A stretch of DNA of 23,571 nucleotides, taken from NCBI GenBank assembly GCA_910577185.1, contig CAJTLR010000061.1, positions 1-23,571 on the forward strand. The letters run 5' to 3'. Position numbers and translations under genes: made by a program. Below the pieces are notes generated by a model. The model was not told the DNA's origin. It saw only the letters and a program-made list of their open reading frames with translations, and ran no database searches. Every line of letters begins with the position of its first letter. The stretch's first letter is position 1. This document shows positions 1 through 7,366 of this stretch, one piece after another. Source of the stretch: an uncultured Acetatifactor sp. (GTDB taxonomy: Bacteria; Bacillota; Clostridia; Lachnospirales; Lachnospiraceae).

Positions 1-89
1 TATAGGGACAGTCTGCGCTTTTTTATCCCCCGCAAGATTCTGTTTCATAGTAAAAATCTGATTTCGAGAAAAGAAAGAGAGGTGCAAAG

Positions 90-950
90 GTGGAACTTAG
101 AACAGCAGTATCCCCGAGGGATGTGAAGCATTATACCACCCAGCGTCTGCGGGAAGAGTTTCTGATTCAGGATCTTTTCGCGGCCGGTGAGATCAGACTG
201 GTATACAGCCACATTGACAGGATTATTACGGGTGCGGCAGTGCCGGTGGAACCTGTCAGGCTCACAGCGGGAGAGGAACTGAGGGCAGAGTATTTTTGCC
301 AGAGGAGAGAACTGGGTGTCATCAATATCGGAGGGGCGGGCACCGTCACCGTGGACGGCAGGGTGTACAAAGTAGGTTTCAAGGAAGCCATGTACATCGG
401 CATGGGATCCAGGGATATTGTATTTGCCAGTGATGACGCGTCCAGTCCGGCAAAGTTCTATCTGAACTCCGCACCTGCCCACAGGACATGCCCTACCGTA
501 CTGATCAGGCCCCAGGGAGAGCCGGAGGAAGGCGTGGTCATTGTAAAAGACGAAAATAAGGTGGAGCTGGGCTGTCTTGAGGATGCGAACCACCGTGTAA
601 TCTGCAAATATATTCTTCCGGGACAGGTGGAGAGCTGTCAGCTGGAAATGGGAATGACCAGGCTGGAACCCGGAAGTGTGTGGAATACCATGCCCTGCCA
701 CACCCATGACAGACGTATGGAAGTTTATCTGTATTTCGAGATGCCGCAGGATGCCTTTGTGATGCATTACATGGGAGAGCCGGCAGAGACGCGCCATATT
801 GTGGTGCGGAATGAGGAGGCGGTGATTTCTCCCAGCTGGTCCATTCATTCGGGATGCGGTTCCAGGGCATACACCTTTATCTGGGGGATGGTGGGAGAGA
901 ACCAGGACTTTGACGACATGGACGGCATTGCCATGAAGGACCTGATGTAA
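90..950 (+). CDS. kduI: 5-dehydro-4-deoxy-D-glucuronate isomerase (KduI)
   Basis: This cytoplasmic isomerase converts 5-keto-4-deoxyuronate (DKI/DHU), made from unsaturated uronic acids, into 2,5-diketo-3-deoxygluconate. The 286-residue length is close to the family norm. The cupin metal site is intact: H204, H206 and E211 lie in an HTHDRRME motif and H253 in SIHSG, matching the ligands known for E. coli KduI. The start is GTG at 90, chosen because AGAGAGG lies about 7 nt upstream and the N-terminus MELRTAVSPRDVKHY is typical of the family. It is the first visible gene of a five-gene uronate operon; the 89 nt before it hold no gene and no promoter I would defend, so upstream operon genes may lie outside the window. 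An RpiB-type isomerase two genes downstream may act on the same substrate. Confidence 0.95.
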   Translation: MELRTAVSPRDVKHYTTQRLREEFLIQDLFAAGEIRLVYSHIDRIITGAAVPVEPVRLTAGEELRAEYFCQRRELGVINIGGAGTVTVDGRVYKVGFKEAMYIGMGSRDIVFASDDASSPAKFYLNSAPAHRTCPTVLIRPQGEPEEGVVIVKDENKVELGCLEDANHRVICKYILPGQVESCQLEMGMTRLEPGSVWNTMPCHTHDRRMEVYLYFEMPQDAFVMHYMGEPAETRHIVVRNEEAVISPSWSIHSGCGSRAYTFIWGMVGENQDFDDMDGIAMKDLM

Positions 951-1075
951 AGTCCCCGGGAAAAACTGACAAGGGCAGAATGACTGCCCGGATCCGTCAC
1001 AGGAGACCGGTGTGGGACGGATAAAATAAAAACCGTCACAAGAGAGACGGGACTAATATGAAGGAGAAAAGGAAA
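951..1075 (+). other. kduI-SDR intercistronic hairpins
   Basis: Two inverted repeats lie in the 125-nt gap. The first is GGGCAG/CTGCCC (973-978 and 984-989) with an AATGA loop. The second is ATCCGTC/GACGGAT (992-998 and 1016-1022), which can extend inward with ACA/TGT. Neither is followed by a T-run, so they are more likely RNA-processing or stabilising hairpins than terminators. Confidence 0.55.
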
Positions 1076-1879
1076 ATGTCAGAATTTACAAACTTCTCAC
1101 TGGAAGGAAAAGTTGCATTGGTGACGGGCGCCTCTTACGGAATTGGTTTTGCCATAGCGGCTGCCTATGCAGAGGCAGGTGCGGTTATCTGTTTCAATGA
1201 TATTAACCAGGAACTGGTGGACAAGGGAATGGCGGCTTATGCCGAAAAAGGAATCAGTGCCCATGGCTATGTATGTGATGTGACGGATGAAGACGCGGTC
1301 AACGGACTGGTTGCAAAGATAGAAGCGGAAGTGGGGGTCATCGATATTCTGGTGAACAATGCCGGTATCATCAAGAGGATTCCCATGACAGAGATGACGG
1401 CAGCCCAGTTCAGGCAGGTGATAGACATTGACTTAAACGGACCTTTTATTGTATCAAAGGCGGTTATTCCTTCCATGATCAAAAAAGGACACGGGAAGAT
1501 TATCAACATCTGTTCCATGATGTCAGAACTGGGCCGGGAGACTGTATCCGCGTATGCATCTGCAAAAGGCGGGCTGAAGATGCTGACCAAAAATATCTGT
1601 TCCGAATACGGCCGGTACAATATTCAGTGCAATGGCCTGGGGCCCGGATATATCGAGACGCCCCAGACGGCGCCCCTGCGTGAAATCCAGCCTGATGGCA
1701 GCAGGCATCCGTTTGACCAGTTTATCTGTGCCAAGACACCTGCGAACAGGTGGTTAAAGCCTGAGGAACTGACCGGCCCGGCAGTATTTCTGGCTTCCGA
1801 GGCATCCAATGCCGTGAACGGACACATTCTGTACGTGGATGGCGGAATTCTGGCGTACATCGGAAAGCAGCCGGACTGA
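1076..1879 (+). CDS. SDR-family dehydrogenase, DhuD/gluconate 5-dehydrogenase-like
   Basis: This is a classical short-chain dehydrogenase/reductase. Visible features are the nucleotide-binding TGASYGIG (residues 17-24), NNAG, the catalytic serine S147, and YASAK with Y160 and K164. The sequence resembles the proteins annotated gluconate 5-dehydrogenase that include streptococcal DhuD, which reduces 2,5-diketo-3-deoxygluconate to 2-keto-3-deoxygluconate (KDG) with NAD(P)H. The shared hallmarks I see are SMMSELGRETVSAYA, the PLRE...GSRHPFDQFI segment and the C-terminus GILAYIGKQP. The neighbours (two isomerases before and after, KDG kinase and KDPG aldolase downstream) make this the reductase step of the pathway. 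I chose ATG at 1076 because AAGGAG at 1061-1066 sits 9 nt upstream; an in-frame ATG at 1058 would add six residues (MKEKRK) but has only a weak site. Cofactor preference cannot be read with confidence. Confidence 0.88.
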   Translation: MSEFTNFSLEGKVALVTGASYGIGFAIAAAYAEAGAVICFNDINQELVDKGMAAYAEKGISAHGYVCDVTDEDAVNGLVAKIEAEVGVIDILVNNAGIIKRIPMTEMTAAQFRQVIDIDLNGPFIVSKAVIPSMIKKGHGKIINICSMMSELGRETVSAYASAKGGLKMLTKNICSEYGRYNIQCNGLGPGYIETPQTAPLREIQPDGSRHPFDQFICAKTPANRWLKPEELTGPAVFLASEASNAVNGHILYVDGGILAYIGKQPD

Positions 1880-1918
1880 GGAAAAAGGTTTCAGCATGAT
1901 CCTTCCGAAAGAAGACGG

Positions 1919-1935
1919 GGCCGGAATGACCGGCC
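1919..1935 (+). other. Intercistronic hairpin with AATGA loop
   Basis: GGCCGG/CCGGCC forms a perfect 6-bp stem around AATGA, the same loop as the hairpin at 973-989 in the previous gap. No T-run follows. It lies between the SDR gene and the RpiB-family gene. Confidence 0.5.
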
Positions 1936-1984
1936 ACAGGCAGGGAAGGGACGCATGATACAGACATAATCGGAGGTAAAACCC

Positions 1985-2626
1985 ATGAAAATAGCAATCA
2001 TAAATGAAAACAGCCAGGCGGCCAAGAATGAAATGATCTGTGCTACCCTGAAAAAGGTAGTGGAACCCATGGGCCATGAAGTGTTTAACTATGGCATGTA
2101 CGGTGCGGAGGATCCCAATTCCCTGACCTATGTCCAGAACGGAATCCTGGCAGCGGTGCTGCTGAATTCCGGTGCGGCAGATTATTGCATCACGGGCTGC
2201 GGTACCGGGGAAGGCGCCATGCTGGCCTGCAATTCTTTTCCCAGGGTACTGTGCGGACATATTGCATCCCCGCTGGATGCCTATCTGTTCTCCCAGGTCA
2301 ATGACGGAAACTGTGTGGCAATTCCCTTTGCGGAGAATTTCGGATGGGGCGGGGAACTGAATCTTCAGTATATTTTTGAAAAGCTTTTCTGCGCGCCCGG
2401 CGGCGGGGGATATCCTCCTGAGAGAGTGGAGCCTGAGCAGAGAAACAAAAAAATTCTGGATAAAGTGAAAGAAGTGACTCATACTGATATTGTGACGATT
2501 TTAAAGAATCTGGACCGGACTCTGGTGAAAGGCGCTTTGGCAGGGGAAAATTTCCAGAAATATTTCTTTGCAAACTGCAAATGCGACAGGACCACCCAGG
2601 CAGTGCGGGAAGTGCTGGCAGGGTAA
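1985..2626 (+). CDS. RpiB/LacAB-family sugar isomerase, DhuI-like
   Basis: This 213-residue protein belongs to the RpiB/LacA/LacB isomerase superfamily. It begins MKIAIINENSQAAKNE and carries a CGTGEG loop with C72, the position of the catalytic cysteine in RpiB-type enzymes. It is about 60 residues longer than housekeeping RpiB. Length and N-terminus resemble streptococcal DhuI, which isomerises 4-deoxy-L-threo-5-hexosulose uronate in glycosaminoglycan breakdown. The position inside a uronate operon, right after a DhuD-like SDR, supports that role. A different isomerase (KduI) for the same step is encoded two genes upstream, so this one may prefer a different substrate isomer. The start at ATG 1985 follows CGGAGG closely. 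The alternative is a generic pentose-phosphate isomerase, which I think is less likely here. Confidence 0.82.
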   Translation: MKIAIINENSQAAKNEMICATLKKVVEPMGHEVFNYGMYGAEDPNSLTYVQNGILAAVLLNSGAADYCITGCGTGEGAMLACNSFPRVLCGHIASPLDAYLFSQVNDGNCVAIPFAENFGWGGELNLQYIFEKLFCAPGGGGYPPERVEPEQRNKKILDKVKEVTHTDIVTILKNLDRTLVKGALAGENFQKYFFANCKCDRTTQAVREVLAG

Positions 2627-2728
2627 AATACTTATGCCGCCGGAAAATTTGCAGGCAGGTGCGGAAAAAGGACAGGAAAAGTCTGAATAAAATTGAAAAA
2701 GCATGAGAACATGCGGAAAAGAGGGAAA

Positions 2729-3685
2729 ATGAACGCAGTATTAGAGCAGATCAGAAAAATCGGTATAGTACCCGTTGTGAAGATTGACAGGGCTGAGGAT
2801 GCGCTTCCCCTGGCGAAGGCATTGTGCGCGGGCGGGCTGCCCTGCGCAGAGGTTACATTCCGCACCGGTGCCGCAGCGGAAGCAATCAAAATCATGACCA
2901 CGAGTTTTCCTGACATGTGCGTGGGCGCCGGCACTGTGCTGAATGCGGAGCAGGTTGACGCGGCGGTGGAAGCCGGTGCGAAATTCATTGTCAGCCCCGG
3001 ACTGAATCCGAGAACCGTCAGATATTGTATGGAAAAAAATGTACCCATCACTCCCGGCACTTCCAGTCCTTCCGACATTGAGCAGGCCATTGAACTGGGA
3101 CTGGATGTTGTAAAATTTTTCCCGGCAGAGCAGTCCGGCGGCCTGGCCAAGATCAAGGCGATGGCGGCTCCCTATGTGAACATGAAGTTTATGCCTACAG
3201 GCGGGATCAATGCCAAAAACCTGACATCCTATCTTGATTTTCCCAAAATCATTGCCTGCGGCGGCTCCTGGATGGTTCCCGGTGATCTGATCAATGATGG
3301 CGCCTGGGACAAGATTGAGCAGCTGACCAGGGAAGCGGTTCAGACCATGCTGGGATTTGAACTGGCCCATATCGGCGTCAATTCGGAGAGCAAGGAAGAA
3401 GCTGACAAGACGGTCAGGAGGCTTGCATTTTTGTTCGGTACATCCATAAAGGTAGGCAGCGGCGGCAGTTTTGCAGGAACGATTGTGGAAGTCCTGAACT
3501 CCCATGGCAGGGGAACCCACGGCCATATTGCTATCAGGACGAATTATATTGAGAGGGCCATCAATTATATGAGCACTGTGCTGGGGGCAGAATTTGAAGC
3601 GCCTATCATGAAGGGTGACAAGATCAATGCCATTTACCTGAAAGAAGAAATCGGCGGCTTTGCAGTCCATCTTCTCCAGAAGTAA
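2729..3685 (+). CDS. eda: KDPG/KHG aldolase with C-terminal VOC-like domain
   Basis: Residues 1 to about 205 are a class I KDPG aldolase, which cleaves 2-keto-3-deoxy-6-phosphogluconate to pyruvate and glyceraldehyde-3-phosphate. I see E41 and R45 in AEVTFRT, the Schiff-base lysine K129 in VVKFFPAE, and the phosphate-loop segment PTGGI. An extra region of about 110 residues follows. It has the repeated beta-alpha-beta pattern of VOC (glyoxalase-like) domains, for example GHIAIRTNYIERAINYM and EIGGFAVHLLQK, with possible metal ligands H214, E254, H266 and E307. Stand-alone Eda is about 205-215 residues, so this is a fusion. I chose ATG 2729 because MNAVLEQIRKIG matches normal aldolase starts and AGAGGG precedes it, although the spacing is short. 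In-frame TTG 2693 and ATG 2711 would add 12 or 6 basic residues. The role of the added domain is unknown to me. Confidence 0.88.
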   Translation: MNAVLEQIRKIGIVPVVKIDRAEDALPLAKALCAGGLPCAEVTFRTGAAAEAIKIMTTSFPDMCVGAGTVLNAEQVDAAVEAGAKFIVSPGLNPRTVRYCMEKNVPITPGTSSPSDIEQAIELGLDVVKFFPAEQSGGLAKIKAMAAPYVNMKFMPTGGINAKNLTSYLDFPKIIACGGSWMVPGDLINDGAWDKIEQLTREAVQTMLGFELAHIGVNSESKEEADKTVRRLAFLFGTSIKVGSGGSFAGTIVEVLNSHGRGTHGHIAIRTNYIERAINYMSTVLGAEFEAPIMKGDKINAIYLKEEIGGFAVHLLQK

Positions 3686-3710
3686 GGGATGCCGGAACAA
3701 AAAGACAGAA

Positions 3711-3856
3711 ACTCCGGACAAAGGAGCTAAGAGCAGGCAGGGATTTTGTCTGGAACGAAAAAAATGGAGACTCCAGACAAAAGAGCTGCATCAGGAGAAT
3801 TAGGAAGCGAAGAAGAGGAATTCTCCTGAAGAGCAGGCAGGGATTTTGTCTGGAAC
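3711..3856 (+). repeat. Repeat-rich intercistronic region between eda and kdgK
   Basis: A 28-bp perfect direct repeat, AAGAGCAGGCAGGG followed by ATTTTGTCTGGAAC, occurs at 3729-3756 and 3829-3856, exactly 100 bp apart. Two 18-bp near-copies (ACTCCGGACAAAGGAGCT and ACTCCAGACAAAAGAGCT) sit at 3711-3728 and 3770-3787. TCCAGACAAAA at 3772-3782 is the reverse complement of TTTTGTCTGGA in both copies (3744-3754 and 3844-3854), so it can pair with either one. Between them, TCAGGAGAATT (3791-3801) and AATTCTCCTGA (3819-3829) form an 11-bp perfect stem with a 17-nt loop. The arrangement allows alternative RNA folds. No gene is visible here. Confidence 0.8.
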
Positions 3857-3883
3857 TAGAATGAACGAAAGGAAAAGAGAACA

Positions 3884-4915
3884 ATGGCGAAGGTAATTAC
3901 CATGGGTGAGATCATGCTGAGGCTGTCTACCCCCAATTTTGAGAAGTTTATACAGGCAGATGAATTTGACGTAAATTATGGCGGCGGAGAGGCAAACGTG
4001 GCTGTATCCCTGGCAAACTATGGGCATGAAGTGGAATACGTGACGGCAGTGCCGGACAACGAGATCGGGGAGTGTGCGGTGGCTGCCCTGCGGAAGTATG
4101 GCGTGGGCACAAAGCATATCGCCAGATGCGGGGAACGTCTCGGCATATATTATCTGGAGAGCGGTTCTTCCATGAGACCGTCCAAGGTGGTTTATGACAG
4201 GGCACATTCTTCCATTTCTACCGCGACTGTGGCAGATTTTGACTTTGACGCCATATTCGAAGGGGCAGACTGGTTTCACTTTACAGGAATTACCCCTGCG
4301 GTATCCGACGCGGCTGCCGTATTGACGGAGGAGGCCCTGAAGGCGGCCAGGAAGCACGGCGTAAAGGTATCTGTGGACCTGAATTTCCGCAAGAAACTCT
4401 GGTCTTCGGAGAAGGCCCAGAAAGTCATGAAAAACCTGATGCAGTATGTGGATGTATGCATTGGAAACGAAGAAGATGCAGAGCTGGTGCTGGGGTATAA
4501 ACCCGGCAAAACGGATGTCACCAGCGGGGATCTGGAGCTGGCAGGATATCAGTCCATTTTTGAGCAGATGGTAGCCGACTACCATTTTGAGTACTGTGTG
4601 TCCTCCCTGCGCGTGAGCCATTCCGCATCGGATAACGGCTGGTCCGCATGTATTTATTCCAGGGATACAAAGGAATTTTATCATTCCAAAGAATACAGCA
4701 TTCACCCCATTGTGGACCGCGTGGGCGGCGGGGATTCCTTTGCCGGCGGCGTAATCTGCGGTCTGCTGGATGGGAAGGACTTTAAGGCGGCCCTGGAGTA
4801 CGGCGTTGCCGCTTCCGCGCTGAAGCATACCATTCCGGGAGATTTCAATCTGGTATCCAGAAAGGAAGTTGAGACCCTGGCTGGCGGCGATGCATCCGGG
4901 CGTGTACAGAGATAA
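3884..4915 (+). CDS. kdgK: 2-keto-3-deoxygluconate kinase (PfkB family)
   Basis: This 343-residue carbohydrate kinase of the PfkB/ribokinase family most likely phosphorylates KDG with ATP to give KDPG, the substrate of the aldolase encoded just upstream. The substrate-side glycine motif GGGEANVAVSLA is near residue 32, and the C-terminal signature GGGDSFAGG places the catalytic base at D284. The opening MAKVITMGEIMLRLSTP is typical of KdgK. The start at ATG 3884 follows AACGAAAGGAAAAGAG. It closes the uronate operon, with a 198-nt repeat-rich gap before it and an intrinsic terminator about 25 nt after its stop. Fructokinase-type activity cannot be excluded from sequence, but the operon argues strongly for KDG. 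Confidence 0.92.
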   Translation: MAKVITMGEIMLRLSTPNFEKFIQADEFDVNYGGGEANVAVSLANYGHEVEYVTAVPDNEIGECAVAALRKYGVGTKHIARCGERLGIYYLESGSSMRPSKVVYDRAHSSISTATVADFDFDAIFEGADWFHFTGITPAVSDAAAVLTEEALKAARKHGVKVSVDLNFRKKLWSSEKAQKVMKNLMQYVDVCIGNEEDAELVLGYKPGKTDVTSGDLELAGYQSIFEQMVADYHFEYCVSSLRVSHSASDNGWSACIYSRDTKEFYHSKEYSIHPIVDRVGGGDSFAGGVICGLLDGKDFKAALEYGVAASALKHTIPGDFNLVSRKEVETLAGGDASGRVQR

Positions 4916-4939
4916 GGAAAAACAAATGATTTTGACAAT

Positions 4940-4969
4940 AACCGCCGGGAGAAGACTTCCGGCGGTTTT
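4940..4969 (+). terminator. Intrinsic terminator of the uronate operon
   Basis: AACCGCCGG (4940-4948) pairs perfectly with CCGGCGGTT (4959-4967) around a 10-nt loop, and the stem runs straight into TTTT (4966-4969). It sits just after the kdgK stop and separates the operon from the two-component genes. Confidence 0.85.
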
Positions 4970-5076
4970 CCATATGACAATGAAAAAGCTGGAACAAGGA
5001 TGCCGGACGGGCATGGGACCGAAGGGATGCGAAGGAAATTCTGCCGGAGCGGGAAGGCGCTTTTTCACGGCAAGTA

Positions 5077-5105
5077 TACAAATCTGACACAATAATAGTT
5101 ATAAT
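5077..5105 (+). promoter_or_regulatory. Candidate promoter of the two-component operon
   Basis: A perfect -10 hexamer TATAAT lies at 5100-5105. The hexamer 17 nt upstream, TACAAA at 5077-5082, is a poor -35 (3/6). The -10 is about 46 nt before the TTG start of the response regulator, which suits a promoter that needs an activator. Confidence 0.5.
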
Positions 5106-5151
5106 ACAAATAGGAAAGAAAAACGGCGGCAATGAAACAGGAGGTGGCATT

Positions 5152-5805
5152 TTGGCAGAAATACTGATAGTGGAAGATGACGAAGCCATTGCGGATCTGA
5201 TTTCCATGAACCTGAAAGGGGAAGGGCATCTTTGCACCCTGGCCCACGGCGGTATGGAAGGAGCCGATCTGATTGAAAAGAGAAGATTTGACCTGGTACT
5301 CCTGGACATTATGCTGCCGGAGATTGACGGATACGAACTGCTGGAATATATCAGGCCCACCGGGACACCGGTTATTTTCCTGACTGCCAGGGGGGCGGTG
5401 GAAGAACGGATCAGGGGACTGAAGGCGGGGGCGGACGATTACCTGGCAAAGCCCTTTCAGGTGGGAGAGCTGCTGGCCAGGGTGGAAGCCATTCTCAGAC
5501 GGATGGGAATCAACAAAAAGCAGATGGATCTGGAGGATGTGTCAATTTTTCTGGATTCCAGGCAGGTGACAAAAGGAGGGCTTCCGGTGATTCTCACGGC
5601 CAAGGAGTTCGATTTGCTGGTGGAACTGGTGCAAAATAAGAATATAGCGTTATACCGTGACAGATTGTATGAAAAAGTGTGGAAAGAGCCTTTTTTCGGG
5701 GAGACAAGAACCCTGGATGCCCATATCCAGAGACTGCGGAAAAAGCTGGGCTGGGAGGAACGAATCAAAACGGTATTCCGCATAGGATACAGGCTGGAGG
5801 GATAG
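5152..5805 (+). CDS. OmpR-family response regulator
   Basis: This 217-residue protein has an N-terminal receiver domain and a C-terminal winged-helix DNA-binding domain of the OmpR/PhoB type. The receiver shows the acidic pair E8/D9/D10, the phosphoacceptor D52 in LLDIMLPE, the switch threonine in FLTAR and the conserved lysine in LAKPF. The C-terminal part (about 125-217) ends with LDAHIQRLRKKLG and FRIGYRLEG, typical of the transactivation helix and wing. The start is TTG at 5152: AGGAGG (5139-5144) lies 7 nt upstream and no better in-frame start exists. The gene is followed 1 nt later by the histidine kinase gene, so the pair is almost certainly a cognate system. The signal and target genes cannot be read from sequence. 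The adjacent membrane protein and lipoprotein genes are plausible targets. Confidence 0.93.
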   Translation: MAEILIVEDDEAIADLISMNLKGEGHLCTLAHGGMEGADLIEKRRFDLVLLDIMLPEIDGYELLEYIRPTGTPVIFLTARGAVEERIRGLKAGADDYLAKPFQVGELLARVEAILRRMGINKKQMDLEDVSIFLDSRQVTKGGLPVILTAKEFDLLVELVQNKNIALYRDRLYEKVWKEPFFGETRTLDAHIQRLRKKLGWEERIKTVFRIGYRLEG

Positions 5806-5806
5806 G

Positions 5807-7366
5807 ATGCGGCTCTTTACAAAAATATTTGTGTTTGGTACGCTGGTGTTCGGTGCGGCTTTTTCCGTGTCAGGCTATTTTCTGCTCCATTACTCCATGG
5901 AAAGCAGCATGACAAGGGAGGTGGATTTTGCCCTGAGGCAGTATCAATATGATAAGTTTACCGTCCAGTCCGCCTTGCTGACCTACTCGGATGTTACGCT
6001 TGTGCTGAGCATTCAGGAGGCCGATGGAACTATAAGGCAGGATTTTCCCGAAGATAAAGTCATCTCCGGGGAATATTATGCCTGGCAGGATCCGTGGGAA
6101 GAAGCAGGCCGTTTTTTGTGGAATGAATCACCGGAACTGATGTTTGAAGAACTTGCTGCGGAGATTGCGGTTCCCGCGGCATTTTTTTCGGAGGATGGGC
6201 ATTGTCTTTATTCGGAGATAAACTCCCTGGATGCGGGATTTCTGGAGGGACTGTCCAAAGAAGCCCATGTATACCAGTTCCGGAATTCTGCTGCCGGGTG
6301 CTCCGTCCTGGTGGGTAGTTTGCTGGAACTGGGAAAAGGGTACGAGGAGAAGGTGGGAAGTTCGGTATATTTTGTCACGGAGTGGGATATCGGCAAGACA
6401 ATAAGGCAGCAGGAGACCATGCGGCAGTTCTTTTTCCGCTGTTATCTGGCCGCCATGGCTGCAGGTGTGGTGCTGCTGGGGTTTTTATCCGCGTTTCTGA
6501 CAAATCCCCTGAAAAGAATGTCCGGGGCGGCAAGACGGATGGCGGAAGGTTATTATGAGGAAAGGCTTGCACTGTCCGGAAAAGATGAGATGGGAAAACT
6601 GGCGGAAAGCTTTAATCAGATGGCCAGCGCCGTGGAGGAAAAGATGGGGGAGCTCTCCAGGGCTGCCAGGGAAAAAGAAGACTTTGTGGCGAATTTCGCA
6701 CATGAGCTAAAGACTCCCCTGACTTCCATTATCGGTTACGCAGACACGATTTATCAGAAAGATCTTCCCAGGGAGGAGGTGCGCAGGGCTTCCTGGCATA
6801 TCTGGAATGAGGGGATGCGCCTGGAAGCGCTTTCCCTGAAATTGATGGAACTGACCGTGCTGGGCAGGCAGGATTTTCCGCTGGAGGAAATGCCCGCGGA
6901 TGAATTGCTGCGGGACGTGACCGACGGGCTGGAGCCTCTTTTTACGGAAAAAGAGATTGCATTCCGGCTGCAGGCAGACAGGGCTTATGTGATGGCAGAT
7001 TATGACCTGCTGAAAACCCTGCTGATCAATCTGGTGGACAATGCCATAAAGGCGGGCAGCAGCCGGATTACCTTATGGGGCCGGCAAAAGGAGGGGGAGT
7101 ACAGAATCTGTGTCAGCGACAATGGATGCGGCATGGAGGAGGAAGAGCTTTCCCGGATTACGGAAGCTTTTTATATGGTGGACAAAGCCCGGTCCAGGAA
7201 GCAGCACGGCGCCGGACTGGGGCTGGCTTTGTCGGACAGAATTGCAAAAATTCACAACAGCAGGCTTGTCTTCGAGAGCAGGAAGGGATATGGGACCGAG
7301 GTCAGCTTTGTATTAAAATGTGAGAAAGGCGGGGCAGAAGATGAAGAAGAAAGCGTGGAAATTTGA
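5807..7366 (+). CDS. Sensor histidine kinase (HAMP-HisKA-HATPase)
   Basis: This 519-residue membrane kinase has a transmembrane segment near residues 7-27, an extracellular sensor region of about 180 residues, a second transmembrane segment near 205-228, and a HAMP linker starting at TNPLKRMSGAARRMAEG. A HisKA dimerisation domain follows, with the phosphorylated H299 in FAHELKTPLTSIIGYAD. The ATPase domain carries the N box (LINLVDNAIKA), G1 box (VSDNGCGM) and G2 box (GAGLGLAL). It begins one base after the response regulator stop, with GGAGGGATAGG acting as ribosome site, which implies translational coupling. The sensor region resembles no ligand-binding fold I can name. The last 26 nt overlap the start of the next gene. 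Confidence 0.93.
   Translation: MRLFTKIFVFGTLVFGAAFSVSGYFLLHYSMESSMTREVDFALRQYQYDKFTVQSALLTYSDVTLVLSIQEADGTIRQDFPEDKVISGEYYAWQDPWEEAGRFLWNESPELMFEELAAEIAVPAAFFSEDGHCLYSEINSLDAGFLEGLSKEAHVYQFRNSAAGCSVLVGSLLELGKGYEEKVGSSVYFVTEWDIGKTIRQQETMRQFFFRCYLAAMAAGVVLLGFLSAFLTNPLKRMSGAARRMAEGYYEERLALSGKDEMGKLAESFNQMASAVEEKMGELSRAAREKEDFVANFAHELKTPLTSIIGYADTIYQKDLPREEVRRASWHIWNEGMRLEALSLKLMELTVLGRQDFPLEEMPADELLRDVTDGLEPLFTEKEIAFRLQADRAYVMADYDLLKTLLINLVDNAIKAGSSRITLWGRQKEGEYRICVSDNGCGMEEEELSRITEAFYMVDKARSRKQHGAGLGLALSDRIAKIHNSRLVFESRKGYGTEVSFVLKCEKGGAEDEEESVEI

Noticed and set aside
1..89. The end of an upstream gene or a terminator (GCGCTTTTTT at about 16-26).
   Set aside because: The T-run follows too little sequence to show a stem, and no coding frame can be supported.
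3624..5092. Long minus-strand open frames across kdgK and the flanking gap.
   Set aside because: They are antisense to well-supported genes, lack ribosome sites and recognisable domains, and have the His/Leu/Cys-rich composition typical of shadow frames.
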